Shown one piece after another: positions 1-6,040 of a stretch of 6,626 bases of DNA (the stretch's first letter is position 1; every line of letters begins with the position of its first letter). The stretch covers positions 1-6,626 of the forward strand of contig JACPQK010000058.1 in NCBI GenBank assembly GCA_016190535.1, read 5' to 3'. Below the pieces are notes generated by a model. It was not told where the DNA came from. It saw only the letters and a list, made by a program, of their open reading frames with translations, and did no database searches. A program made the position numbers and the translations under genes. The DNA comes from Chloroflexota bacterium (GTDB taxonomy: Bacteria > Chloroflexota > Dehalococcoidia > JACPQK01).

Positions 1-2165
1 CCAGGCCCATCCGTCTCCCTCACCGGCTCCCTACCCGCCTGAGCCTAGAGGCCCCCCTCTCCGCTCTGCCGGGTGTAGGCAAAGCGCTGGCCCAGCGGCT
101 GGGCAGCCTGGGCTTGAACACCGTAAGGGATGCCCTCTACTTCTTGCCCCATCGCTACGTGGACTACACTAGCCTGGCGCCTGTAGCGCAACTGAAGGTC
201 TATCAGGAGCATACCGTGCTGGTCACGGTGTGGGAGGCCCAGGAGAAGGTCCTGGGCGGCCGCCGGAGCACCGAGGCCCGGGTGGTGGACGATACCGGCA
301 GCCTGAGAGTGGTCTGGTTCAACCAGCCCTACTTGGCTCGCCGCCTCGTTCCCAACATGCGCCTGGCCCTCAGTGGCCGGGTGGACCTTTTCCAGGGCCA
401 TCTGGTGATGGAGAACCCCGAGTATGAAATCCTGAGTGGCGGTCCACTACCCGGGAGTGGAGGTGGTGCTCCTTCCTCCGATGCCAGGGAGGACACAGTG
501 CACACGGGGCGGCTGGTCCCCGTTTACCGCCTCACCCAGGGGCTATACCCTCGCCAGATGCGTCGGTTGATGAAAGGGGTGGTGGATAGTTGCACCCCAC
601 TGCTAGACGACTTCCTACCCCCGGGTCTCCAGAACAGGGGTGGCTTCCCTGGGCTGGAGGAGGCCCTGCGCCAGGCCCACTTCCCCGATAGCGAGGAGGC
701 GGCCCAGCGGGCGCGGCGGCGTCTGGCCTTCGACGAGCTTCTCCTGCTCCAACTGGGGGTTATGGCCAGACGCCGCCGCTGGCAGCAGGACCTGGGTGCA
801 CCTAAACTGATGCTGGAGGACGCCCTCCTTTCCCCCCTCCTTGGTTCGCTCCCCTTTTCCCTCACCCGGGCCCAGCAGCGGGCCCTGGGGGAGGTGCTGG
901 CCGACCTGGCCCAGCCCCGTCCCATGGCCCGTCTCCTTCAGGGCGAGGTGGGCAGCGGCAAGACCGTGGTAGCGGTGCTGGCCCTGGTGACGGCAGCCCT
1001 CGGCGGCTACCAGGGGGCCTTCATGGTTCCCACCGAGCTGCTGGCCGAACAGCACTACCATAGTGTCTCTGCCCTGCTGCAGAGGCTCTCCCTGCCCCAT
1101 CCCTTGAGACTAGGCCTGCTCATAGGGAGTTTGAAGCCTGCCGACAAGGCGAGGGTGCACTCAGAGTTGACCCAGGGGGACCTGGACATTATCATCGGCA
1201 CCCACTCCCTTATTCAGCAGGAGGTGGACCTCCCCCGCCTGGGGCTGGTGGTGGTGGACGAGCAACACCGCTTCGGCGTGCGGCAGAGGGCTTCCCTGAG
1301 GCAAAAGGCCAGAGGAGCGGCCCATCTCCTGGTGATGACGGCCACCCCCATACCCCGCTCTCTGGCCCTCACTCTCTACGGAGACCTGGACCTCTCGGTC
1401 ATCGATGAGTTGCCTCCGGGCCGCCAGAAGATAGCGACTTGGGCCCTGGAGCCCGGGCAGAGGGAGGAGGCCTACGATTTCATCCGCGAGCAGGTGGCCC
1501 AGGGCCGCCAGGCCTTCCTTATCTGCCCCCTGGTAGAGGAGTCGCCCTCGTTAGAGACACGGGCCGCTGTCGCCGAGTACCAGCGCCTGACCCGGGAGGT
1601 CTTCCCCGAGCTGCGCCTGGGCCTGGTTCACGGGCAGATGCCGGCCCGGGACCGGGAGGATGTTATGCGCCAGTTTCGGGATGGCCGCCTGGCGTTGCTG
1701 GTGGCGACGCCCGTCATCGAAGTAGGTATAGATATACCTAACGCCGCGGTGATGCTGGTAGAAGGCGCCGACCGCTTCGGCCTGGCCCAGCTCCACCAGT
1801 TCCGGGGCCGGGTGGGCCGGGGCCCCCACCCTAGCTACTGCTTGCTTCTGGCAGAGGACCCCTCTCCCGAGGCCCGCCAGCGCCTGCGTTTGCTGGAGAC
1901 CACCCAGGACGGTTTCCTCCTCGCCGAGGAGGACCTGCGCCTGCGGGGGCCGGGGGACTTCTTCGGCACCCGGCAGAGCGGCCTCCCCGAGCTGCGTTTG
2001 GCCCGTCTTTCCGACACCCCCCTTCTGGAGCTGGCCCGGACGGAGGCCCAGGGCCTTTTCCAACGGGACCCGGAGCTGTCCTCCCCGGAGCACAGTGCCC
2101 TGGCCCAGGAGGTAGCCCGGGTGTGGGGTGGCGTCTCCGACATGCCAGCGGTGGCGGAGGCCTAG
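1..2165 (+). CDS. recG: ATP-dependent DNA helicase RecG, 5'-truncated by window edge
   Basis: RecG is a cytoplasmic superfamily 2 helicase that remodels stalled replication forks and branched recombination intermediates. The frame is open from base 3 without a stop, so the gene starts left of the window; the TTG at 114 lies inside the conserved N-terminal wedge region (LPGVGKALAQRL just upstream, LPHRYVDY just after) and is not the start. An OB-fold-like wedge segment spans about 210-432. Helicase motifs follow in order: LTRAQ near 870; Walker A GEVGSGKT at 942-965; VPTELLAEQH near 1026; DEQHRFG from 1257; TATPIPR near 1338; DELPPGR near 1404; then EVGIDIP and QFRGRVGRG in the second RecA-like lobe. 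The RecG-specific tail, with LRGPGDFFGTRQSG, lies near 1940-1980. Walker A carries GEVGSGKT where GDVGSGKT is usual, a conservative change. The upstream coding (RPIRLPHRLP) suggests an N-terminal extension before the wedge. The frame is intact, and argS follows with no gap. Confidence 0.97.
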   Translation, partial: RPIRLPHRLPTRLSLEAPLSALPGVGKALAQRLGSLGLNTVRDALYFLPHRYVDYTSLAPVAQLKVYQEHTVLVTVWEAQEKVLGGRRSTEARVVDDTGSLRVVWFNQPYLARRLVPNMRLALSGRVDLFQGHLVMENPEYEILSGGPLPGSGGGAPSSDAREDTVHTGRLVPVYRLTQGLYPRQMRRLMKGVVDSCTPLLDDFLPPGLQNRGGFPGLEEALRQAHFPDSEEAAQRARRRLAFDELLLLQLGVMARRRRWQQDLGAPKLMLEDALLSPLLGSLPFSLTRAQQRALGEVLADLAQPRPMARLLQGEVGSGKTVVAVLALVTAALGGYQGAFMVPTELLAEQHYHSVSALLQRLSLPHPLRLGLLIGSLKPADKARVHSELTQGDLDIIIGTHSLIQQEVDLPRLGLVVVDEQHRFGVRQRASLRQKARGAAHLLVMTATPIPRSLALTLYGDLDLSVIDELPPGRQKIATWALEPGQREEAYDFIREQVAQGRQAFLICPLVEESPSLETRAAVAEYQRLTREVFPELRLGLVHGQMPARDREDVMRQFRDGRLALLVATPVIEVGIDIPNAAVMLVEGADRFGLAQLHQFRGRVGRGPHPSYCLLLAEDPSPEARQRLRLLETTQDGFLLAEEDLRLRGPGDFFGTRQSGLPELRLARLSDTPLLELARTEAQGLFQRDPELSSPEHSALAQEVARVWGGVSDMPAVAEA
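2156..2160 (+). promoter_or_regulatory. Shine-Dalgarno site for argS inside the recG 3' end
   Basis: GGAGG lies within the last recG codons, 5 nt before the argS ATG at 2166. The spacing supports this ATG as the start. It also means ribosomes finishing recG stop on top of the argS initiation site, which favours coupled translation. Confidence 0.7.
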
Positions 2166-3824
2166 ATGGTCCGAGACCGTATCGCTGAGCTTATCCGCCA
2201 GGCGGTAGCCCAGGCCCAGGAGCAGAGGCTGCTCCCCTCCACCCCTCTGCCCGAGCCCCTGGTGGAGCGGCCCCAGAAGCCCGAGCACGGCGATTATGCC
2301 ACTAGCCTGCCTCTGAAGCTGGCCAGGGCCGCCGGCCGGCCCCCTTACGAGATTGCCAAGAGCCTGGCCCGTCTCATCCCCTCCACAGAGGAGCTGGACA
2401 AGGTAGTAGCCGCCCCGCCGGGCTTTGTCAACTTCACCCTGAGTCCCGCCTGGCTCCAGCGCCAGGTGGAGGCCATCCAGGCTGCCGGGGGTACTTTCGG
2501 CAACCTGGAGCTGGGGCGGGGCGTCCGTGTCCAGGTAGAGTTCGTCAGCGTTAACCCCACAGGGCCTCTCCACGTGGGCCATGGCCGGGGCGCTATCCTG
2601 GGCAGCGCCCTCGCCCGCCTGCTCCAGGTGGGGGGCTACTCGATAGAGACGGAGTACTACATCAACGATGCCGGTGCCCAGATGGTCGCCTTCTATCGCT
2701 CCCTCTATGCCCGCTATCTTCAGGCCCTGGGCCAGGCAGCGGAGATGTCCGCTGAGGGCTACGTGGGCACATACCTGGTAGACCTGGCCAGGGACCTCGC
2801 CTCGGAGTACGGAGACCGGTTTGCCCTGATGCCCCAGGAAGAAGCCCTGGAGGCCCTGGGGCGCTTGGGCGTGGAGCGCATGCTGGCCCAGATACAGACG
2901 GACCTGAAGCTTATCGGCGTGGAGTTCAACCGCTGGTTCAGTGAGCACTCCCTGTTCCAGGAGGGGCAGTACGACCGTTCCATGGCACTGCTTCGGGAGC
3001 GGGGTTTCTTCCAGGAGAAGGAGGGCGCATTGTGGTTCGCCTCTACCGCGCTGGGCGATGACCGGGACAATGTGCTGGTGCGCTCTACAGGTGTGCCCAC
3101 CTACTTCGCCACAGATATCGCCTACCACTACAACAAGTTCCTGGAGCGAGGCTACGACCAGGTGATCAACGTCTGGGGTGCCGACCACCTGGGCCATGTG
3201 CCCCGCATGAAGGCGGCAGTGGCGGCCCTGGGGGTGGACCCCGAGAGGCTGCACATCATCATCTCTCAGATGGTCACCCTCCGGCGCGGGGAGACGGTGC
3301 TCCGGGTGTCCAAGCGCACCGGAGACATCATCACCCTGAGGGAGGTGGTGGAGGAGGTGGGGGCCGATCCCTGCCGCTACTTCTTCCTGGCCCGCTCGGC
3401 GGATAGCCAGATGGACTTCGACCTGGAGCTGGCGGTGCGGCAGTCTCCCGAGAACCCAGTGTACTACATTCAGTATGCCCATGCCCGCATCTCCGGCATC
3501 CTGCGCCATGCCCGGGAGCGGGGCATAGATTTCACCCGGGGGGAAATTTCTCTGCTGGTCCAACCGGAGGAGCTGTCCCTGGTCCGCCAGATGTTGCGCC
3601 TCCCCGAGGTCCTGGAGATGGCTGTACGCAACCTGGAGCCCCACCATCTCCCCCACTATGCCCTGGAGCTGGCCACGGCTTTCCACGCCTTCTACGACCG
3701 CCACAGGGTGATCACCACGGACCAGGGCCTGACCCAGGCGCGGCTGAAGCTGGTGGCGGCATCTGGGATAGCCTTCTCCCGCACTCTCGATATCATGGGT
3801 ATGGCCGCCCCCGAACGCATGTAG
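2166..3824 (+). CDS. argS: Arginyl-tRNA synthetase (class I)
   Basis: This enzyme charges tRNA-Arg with arginine using ATP in the cytoplasm. The 552-residue length is typical of bacterial ArgS. The N-terminal tRNA-recognition (Add1) domain covers about residues 3-90, including KPEHGDYAT. The class I signature is VNPTGPLHVGHGRG, with the HIGH element as HVGH at 136-139. YYINDAGAQM at 164-173 and GADHLGHVPRMKA at 338-350 are further ArgS catalytic-domain landmarks. The KMSKS loop appears as RVSKRTGDIITL, with RVSK at 380-383; the Lys-Met pair is replaced but the essential Ser-Lys is kept, and ArgS is known to tolerate divergence here. The DALR anticodon-binding domain begins near ENPVYYIQYAHARI (about 429) and runs to the end. 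The ATG immediately follows the recG TAG and has a good GGAGG. The downstream marC-family gene begins after 4 nt. There is no sign of damage. Confidence 0.98.
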   Translation: MVRDRIAELIRQAVAQAQEQRLLPSTPLPEPLVERPQKPEHGDYATSLPLKLARAAGRPPYEIAKSLARLIPSTEELDKVVAAPPGFVNFTLSPAWLQRQVEAIQAAGGTFGNLELGRGVRVQVEFVSVNPTGPLHVGHGRGAILGSALARLLQVGGYSIETEYYINDAGAQMVAFYRSLYARYLQALGQAAEMSAEGYVGTYLVDLARDLASEYGDRFALMPQEEALEALGRLGVERMLAQIQTDLKLIGVEFNRWFSEHSLFQEGQYDRSMALLRERGFFQEKEGALWFASTALGDDRDNVLVRSTGVPTYFATDIAYHYNKFLERGYDQVINVWGADHLGHVPRMKAAVAALGVDPERLHIIISQMVTLRRGETVLRVSKRTGDIITLREVVEEVGADPCRYFFLARSADSQMDFDLELAVRQSPENPVYYIQYAHARISGILRHARERGIDFTRGEISLLVQPEELSLVRQMLRLPEVLEMAVRNLEPHHLPHYALELATAFHAFYDRHRVITTDQGLTQARLKLVAASGIAFSRTLDIMGMAAPERM

Positions 3825-3828
3825 GCTG

Positions 3829-4419
3829 ATGCCAAGCTACGCCCGGGACCTGGTCGCCACCTTCGTCCCCCTGTTTATCGCTATTGATGTCCTGGGCACA
3901 GTACCCCTGGTGCTGGCTATGACCCAGGAATTTCAGCCCAGGGAAAAGCTAAAGGTGGTGAACATTGCCCTGCTGACCGCCCTGGCCATGGGCTTGGGGT
4001 TCCTTTTCCTGGGGCGCTGGGTCCTTCGCATGATGGACATCCAGGTGGCCCATTTCGCTATTGCCGGGGGCCTCATCCTCCTGGTGCTGGCCATGCGGGA
4101 TATAACCACTGGCAAGCTTATGGATGTGCCCACCAAGGAGGAGTTAATTGGGGTAGTACCCATCGGTACACCACTTACCGTGGGCCCCGCCACCATAACC
4201 ACCCTGCTCCTGCTCAACGACCGCTATAGCCTTGGGATCCTTCTGTCCGCCTTTGCCCTCAACCTGGTGGTGGTCTGGCTCCTCTTCCTTCTGAGCCACA
4301 CCGTAGTCCGGGTCCTGGGTCGGGGAGGGCTGAAGGCCATGTCCAAGGTGGCCAGCCTCCTGCTGGCGGCCATCGCTGTGCGCATGGTCTTCCAGGCCCT
4401 GCCCCAGGTGCTGCCGTGA
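3829..4419 (+). CDS. MarC family integral membrane protein
   Basis: This is a 196-residue polytopic inner-membrane protein of the MarC/UPF0056 family. The substrate is unknown for most members. The family name comes from the E. coli mar locus, but a role in multidrug resistance is not supported there. Hydrophobic segments lie at about residues 8-30, 44-66, 73-90, 108-130, 136-157 and 170-190, giving the usual six spans. The family landmark is the Pro/Gly-rich stretch PIGTPLTVGPATITT at about 111-125, which begins the second half of an internally duplicated fold; FVPLFIAIDVLGTVPLVLA is the matching segment in the first half. The ATG follows argS by 4 nt. No strong Shine-Dalgarno is visible before it, so translation probably depends on coupling with argS. 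Its stop overlaps the start of the hydrolase gene. The family call is firm, but function cannot be inferred from the sequence. Confidence 0.93.
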   Translation: MPSYARDLVATFVPLFIAIDVLGTVPLVLAMTQEFQPREKLKVVNIALLTALAMGLGFLFLGRWVLRMMDIQVAHFAIAGGLILLVLAMRDITTGKLMDVPTKEELIGVVPIGTPLTVGPATITTLLLLNDRYSLGILLSAFALNLVVVWLLFLLSHTVVRVLGRGGLKAMSKVASLLLAAIAVRMVFQALPQVLP

Positions 4420-5213
4420 TGAAAGCGAGCATTGACGGCTGCCAGCTCTTCTACGAGGTAGCGGGATCCGGGCCTCCGTTGCTCCTGGTCCACGGCCTGG
4501 GCAGCGACCACACCACCTGGGCAGAGATAGCGCCCATTCTGACCAGGCATTTTCAGCTCATTCTCCCGGACCTGCGGGGCTTCGGGCAGTCGGACAAGCC
4601 CTCTGGGGAGTATACCCCCGCCGTTTTCTCCGCCGACCTGGGCCGGCTGTTGGAGACGCTGGGCATCCCCCAGGCTTTTGTCCTGGGCCACTCCATGGGT
4701 GGCATTGTGGCCCTGCGCCTGGCCCTGGACTTCCCTCAGCAGGTCCGCGCCCTGGTGGTCTCCGATACCTCCAGCGAGTGCAACCTACGGGCGCGGGACT
4801 TCTGGCTACAGATCGCCCAACTGGCCGCGACCGAGGGCATGGGTGCCCTGGTGATGAACGTGGAGACCCGTTTTTCGGCGGAGTTCGCCGCCCAACACCC
4901 CGAGGCTGTGGCTAAGGCCCGGGAGCGCCTGCTAGCCTGTGACCCCCAGGTCTACGCTGCCGCCTGCCGGGCCCTGGCTACCCTCCATGAGGATCCCCTT
5001 ACCCCCCACCTGGGGAGAATATCATGCCCTACCCTGGTGCTGGTAGGGGAGAAGGATGTGCTCACCCCACCCGGAGCGGCGGTAATCGTCCACCGGGGCA
5101 TTGCCGGCTCCCAGTTGTGGGTCTTCCCGGGCCGGGGGCACTCCCTTTACCACGAGGCACCGGAGGAGTACGCGGCGGCGGTCATCGCTTTCCTCACCGT
5201 CCACGGGATGTAG
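4419..5213 (+). CDS. Alpha/beta-fold hydrolase, substrate unknown
   Basis: This is a 264-residue cytoplasmic hydrolase with no signal peptide. The alpha/beta-hydrolase plan is complete: oxyanion-hole region VHGLGSDHTTW (about 24-34), LPDLRGFGQSDKP after strand 4 (about 49-61), nucleophile elbow GHSMGG with Ser92, acid Asp213 in VGEKDVLTPP, and His241 in GRGHSLYHEAPEEY. The middle cap region (about 115-195) is helical and not diagnostic. The overall pattern resembles 3-oxoadipate enol-lactonase, MenH or esterase-type members, but no catabolic or menaquinone genes lie nearby to choose between them. The ATG at 4419 shares its A with the marC TGA (TGATG), a classic coupling arrangement. A GTG at 4416 is a possible alternative that adds one residue. 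This is the last gene of the plus-strand run; the next gene faces it. Confidence 0.93.
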   Translation: MKASIDGCQLFYEVAGSGPPLLLVHGLGSDHTTWAEIAPILTRHFQLILPDLRGFGQSDKPSGEYTPAVFSADLGRLLETLGIPQAFVLGHSMGGIVALRLALDFPQQVRALVVSDTSSECNLRARDFWLQIAQLAATEGMGALVMNVETRFSAEFAAQHPEAVAKARERLLACDPQVYAAACRALATLHEDPLTPHLGRISCPTLVLVGEKDVLTPPGAAVIVHRGIAGSQLWVFPGRGHSLYHEAPEEYAAAVIAFLTVHGM

Positions 5214-5223
5214 CCAGGAGAGC

Positions 5224-5382
5224 GCCTAGTGCTTCATTGTGCCATTACCCGTGCTAACGAAGATTCTTCGTCCTTCTGCGGAAGGACTCAGAATGACACA
5301 ATTCTAATCTGTCACCCTGAGCGGAGCGAAGGGTCTTCGTCTGCCACGAATACACGCTGATTTCTGCAACTAAGCACTAGGC
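5224..5382. repeat. MITE-like palindromic intergenic element, 159 bp
   Basis: The ends are perfect 11-bp inverted repeats: GCCTAGTGCTT at 5224-5234 and AAGCACTAGGC at 5372-5382. The same three bases, AGC, flank both ends (5221-5223 and 5383-5385), as a short target duplication would. Inside are further nested inverted arms, so most of the element can fold back on itself. No ORF of note is present. It fills nearly the whole gap between the stops of two convergent genes. A non-autonomous transposable element or an intergenic palindromic repeat fits best. The 3-bp flanking match could be chance, and no related transposase is in the window. Confidence 0.55.
5258..5339. repeat. Pair of facing intergenic repeat copies forming a large stem-loop
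   Basis: Two diverged copies of one repeat lie head to head. The left copy read on the minus strand runs GTCATTCTGAG, a 16-nt insert, then CGAAGAATCTTCG (5297 down to 5258). The right copy reads GTCACCCTGAG, CGGAG, CGAAGGGTCTTCG (5311-5339). The outer arms 5258-5270 and 5327-5339 match at 11 of 13 positions, with two G-U pairs in plus-strand RNA. The inner arms 5287-5297 and 5311-5321 match at 9 of 11. The left insert 5271-5286 is itself a hairpin, TCCTTC-TGCG-GAAGGA. The loop between the inner arms is 13 nt. The motif resembles dispersed GTCATTCTGAG-type repeats that I recall from Chloroflexota and other genomes. The stem-loop could end transcription from both sides, but it lacks a clear U-run, so I do not call a terminator. 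Confidence 0.7.
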
Positions 5383-5392
5383 AGCACTGCTG

Positions 5393-5899
5393 CTACAGTC
5401 CCTCTGACTTATAGGCCTGGGCCAGCTTGGAGTACTCGTCGGAGGTGCGCTGGCTGCGGGCCACCTGCTCTTCAGACACTCGCCCCTTGACCCGAGCGGG
5501 CACCCCCACTACAAAGGAGTAGGGCGGTATTTTGGTGTCGGAGAGCACCACGGAGTTGGCGGCTACGATGGAGTAGTCCCCCACCTCCACGCCGGGCAGC
5601 ACCGTGGCGTTGTTCCCGATGAGCACGTGGTTGCCCAGGCGGCGGGCCTCCACCACCACCCCATGCCCCAGGCTCACCTCGTCTCCGATGTCCATGGGGC
5701 TGGCAGAGTGGACTACCGAGTTGTCCTGGATATTGGTGTGGCGGCCGAGACGGATGGGCCCACCATCTCCCCTTACCACTACCCCGGGCCAGATGCTGGA
5801 CCCTTCTCCGACCTCCACCTCCCCAATTATGTAGGCGGCCTCGCTGATGAAGGCCGTGGACGCAACCTTGGGAGACTTATCACGAAAGCTGCGGAGCAT
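5393..5899 (-). CDS. Gamma-carbonic anhydrase family protein (hexapeptide-repeat beta-helix)
   Basis: This is a 168-residue left-handed parallel beta-helix protein of the gamma-CA/YrdA type. Members form trimers, and the active ones hydrate CO2 at a metal held between subunits. It starts MLRSFRDKSPKV and continues with IIGEVEVGEGSSIWPGVVVRGD, the usual N-terminus. RGD supplies the conserved Arg and Asp, and NIQDNSVVH supplies the conserved Gln and the first metal His. The second His is in SLGHGV. The third His, expected five residues later, is Glu in HGVVVEARRLG. IGMGA of typical members is IGNNA here. Carbonic anhydrase activity is therefore uncertain. The ATG at 5899 is preferred: it has AGGGGG 4 nt upstream, and the 13-codon longer form from TTG at 5938 would begin inside the -10 box. 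The C-terminal helix (SEEQVARSQRTSDEYSKLAQAY) is typical. It is divergent from the P-loop gene and convergent with the hydrolase gene. Confidence 0.92.
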   Translation of the reverse strand: MLRSFRDKSPKVASTAFISEAAYIIGEVEVGEGSSIWPGVVVRGDGGPIRLGRHTNIQDNSVVHSASPMDIGDEVSLGHGVVVEARRLGNHVLIGNNATVLPGVEVGDYSIVAANSVVLSDTKIPPYSFVVGVPARVKGRVSEEQVARSQRTSDEYSKLAQAYKSEGL

Positions 5900-5903
5900 G
5901 GCA

Positions 5904-5909
5904 CCCCCT
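5904..5909 (-). promoter_or_regulatory. Shine-Dalgarno-like site for the gamma-CA gene
   Basis: Read on the minus strand this is AGGGGG, 4 nt before the ATG at 5899. It supports the internal ATG over the upstream TTG at 5938 as the start. Confidence 0.6.
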
Positions 5910-5937
5910 GCGCTGGCGTGGAATAACAAACGGCGCA

Positions 5938-5965
5938 ATTATAGCATGGAGCCTGCCGCCGTTGA
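5938..5965 (-). promoter_or_regulatory. Promoter for the gamma-CA gene, extended -10 type
   Basis: On the minus strand, a perfect TATAAT (5943 down to 5938) is preceded by TGC, giving an extended -10 (TGnTATAAT). The best -35 candidate is weak: TCAACG at 5965-5960 with a 16-nt spacer, matching 3 of 6 consensus bases. Transcription would begin near 5931, leaving a leader of about 32 nt before the ATG at 5899. The -35 region overlaps that of the plus-strand promoter. Confidence 0.65.
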
Positions 5966-5990
5966 CACGCCAAAGTAGCTGTGATAAAAA
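5962..5990 (+). promoter_or_regulatory. Sigma70-type promoter for the P-loop gene
   Basis: A perfect -35 TTGACA at 5962-5967 is followed by a 17-nt spacer and TAAAAA at 5985-5990. The -10 matches the consensus at 4 of 6 positions and is preceded by TGA, the extended -10 element. Transcription would begin near 5997, giving a leader of about 43 nt before the GTG at 6041. The region is AT-rich compared with the surrounding coding DNA. Confidence 0.65.
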
Positions 5991-6040
5991 GTAACCGTCG
6001 GTATGACTTCTCATCATCGTCCACCTCCCGGGAATCCCAC

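Noticed and set aside
114..116. TTG as the recG start
   Set aside because: The frame stays open to the left edge, and conserved RecG wedge residues are encoded upstream of it.
1551..3704. Very long open frame (717 codons) on the minus strand across recG and argS
   Set aside because: It lies antisense to two clearly recognisable intact genes, shows no family resemblance, and is explained by GC-rich codon bias leaving few stops in the opposite frame.
5381..5393. Small palindrome GCAGC-ACT-GCTGC as a terminator for the gamma-CA gene
   Set aside because: The stem is only 5 bp, overlaps the stop codon and has no following U-run.
5900..5938. Longer gamma-CA form starting at TTG 5938
   Set aside because: The TTG overlaps the minus-strand -10 box and would lie upstream of the predicted transcription start. 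The extra 13 residues do not look like the family, and the ATG at 5899 has a ribosome site.
6026..6033. TCCCGGGA palindrome in the P-loop gene leader as an operator
   Set aside because: An 8-bp palindrome is easily found by chance in GC-rich DNA, and no second copy or spacing relation to the promoter is seen.
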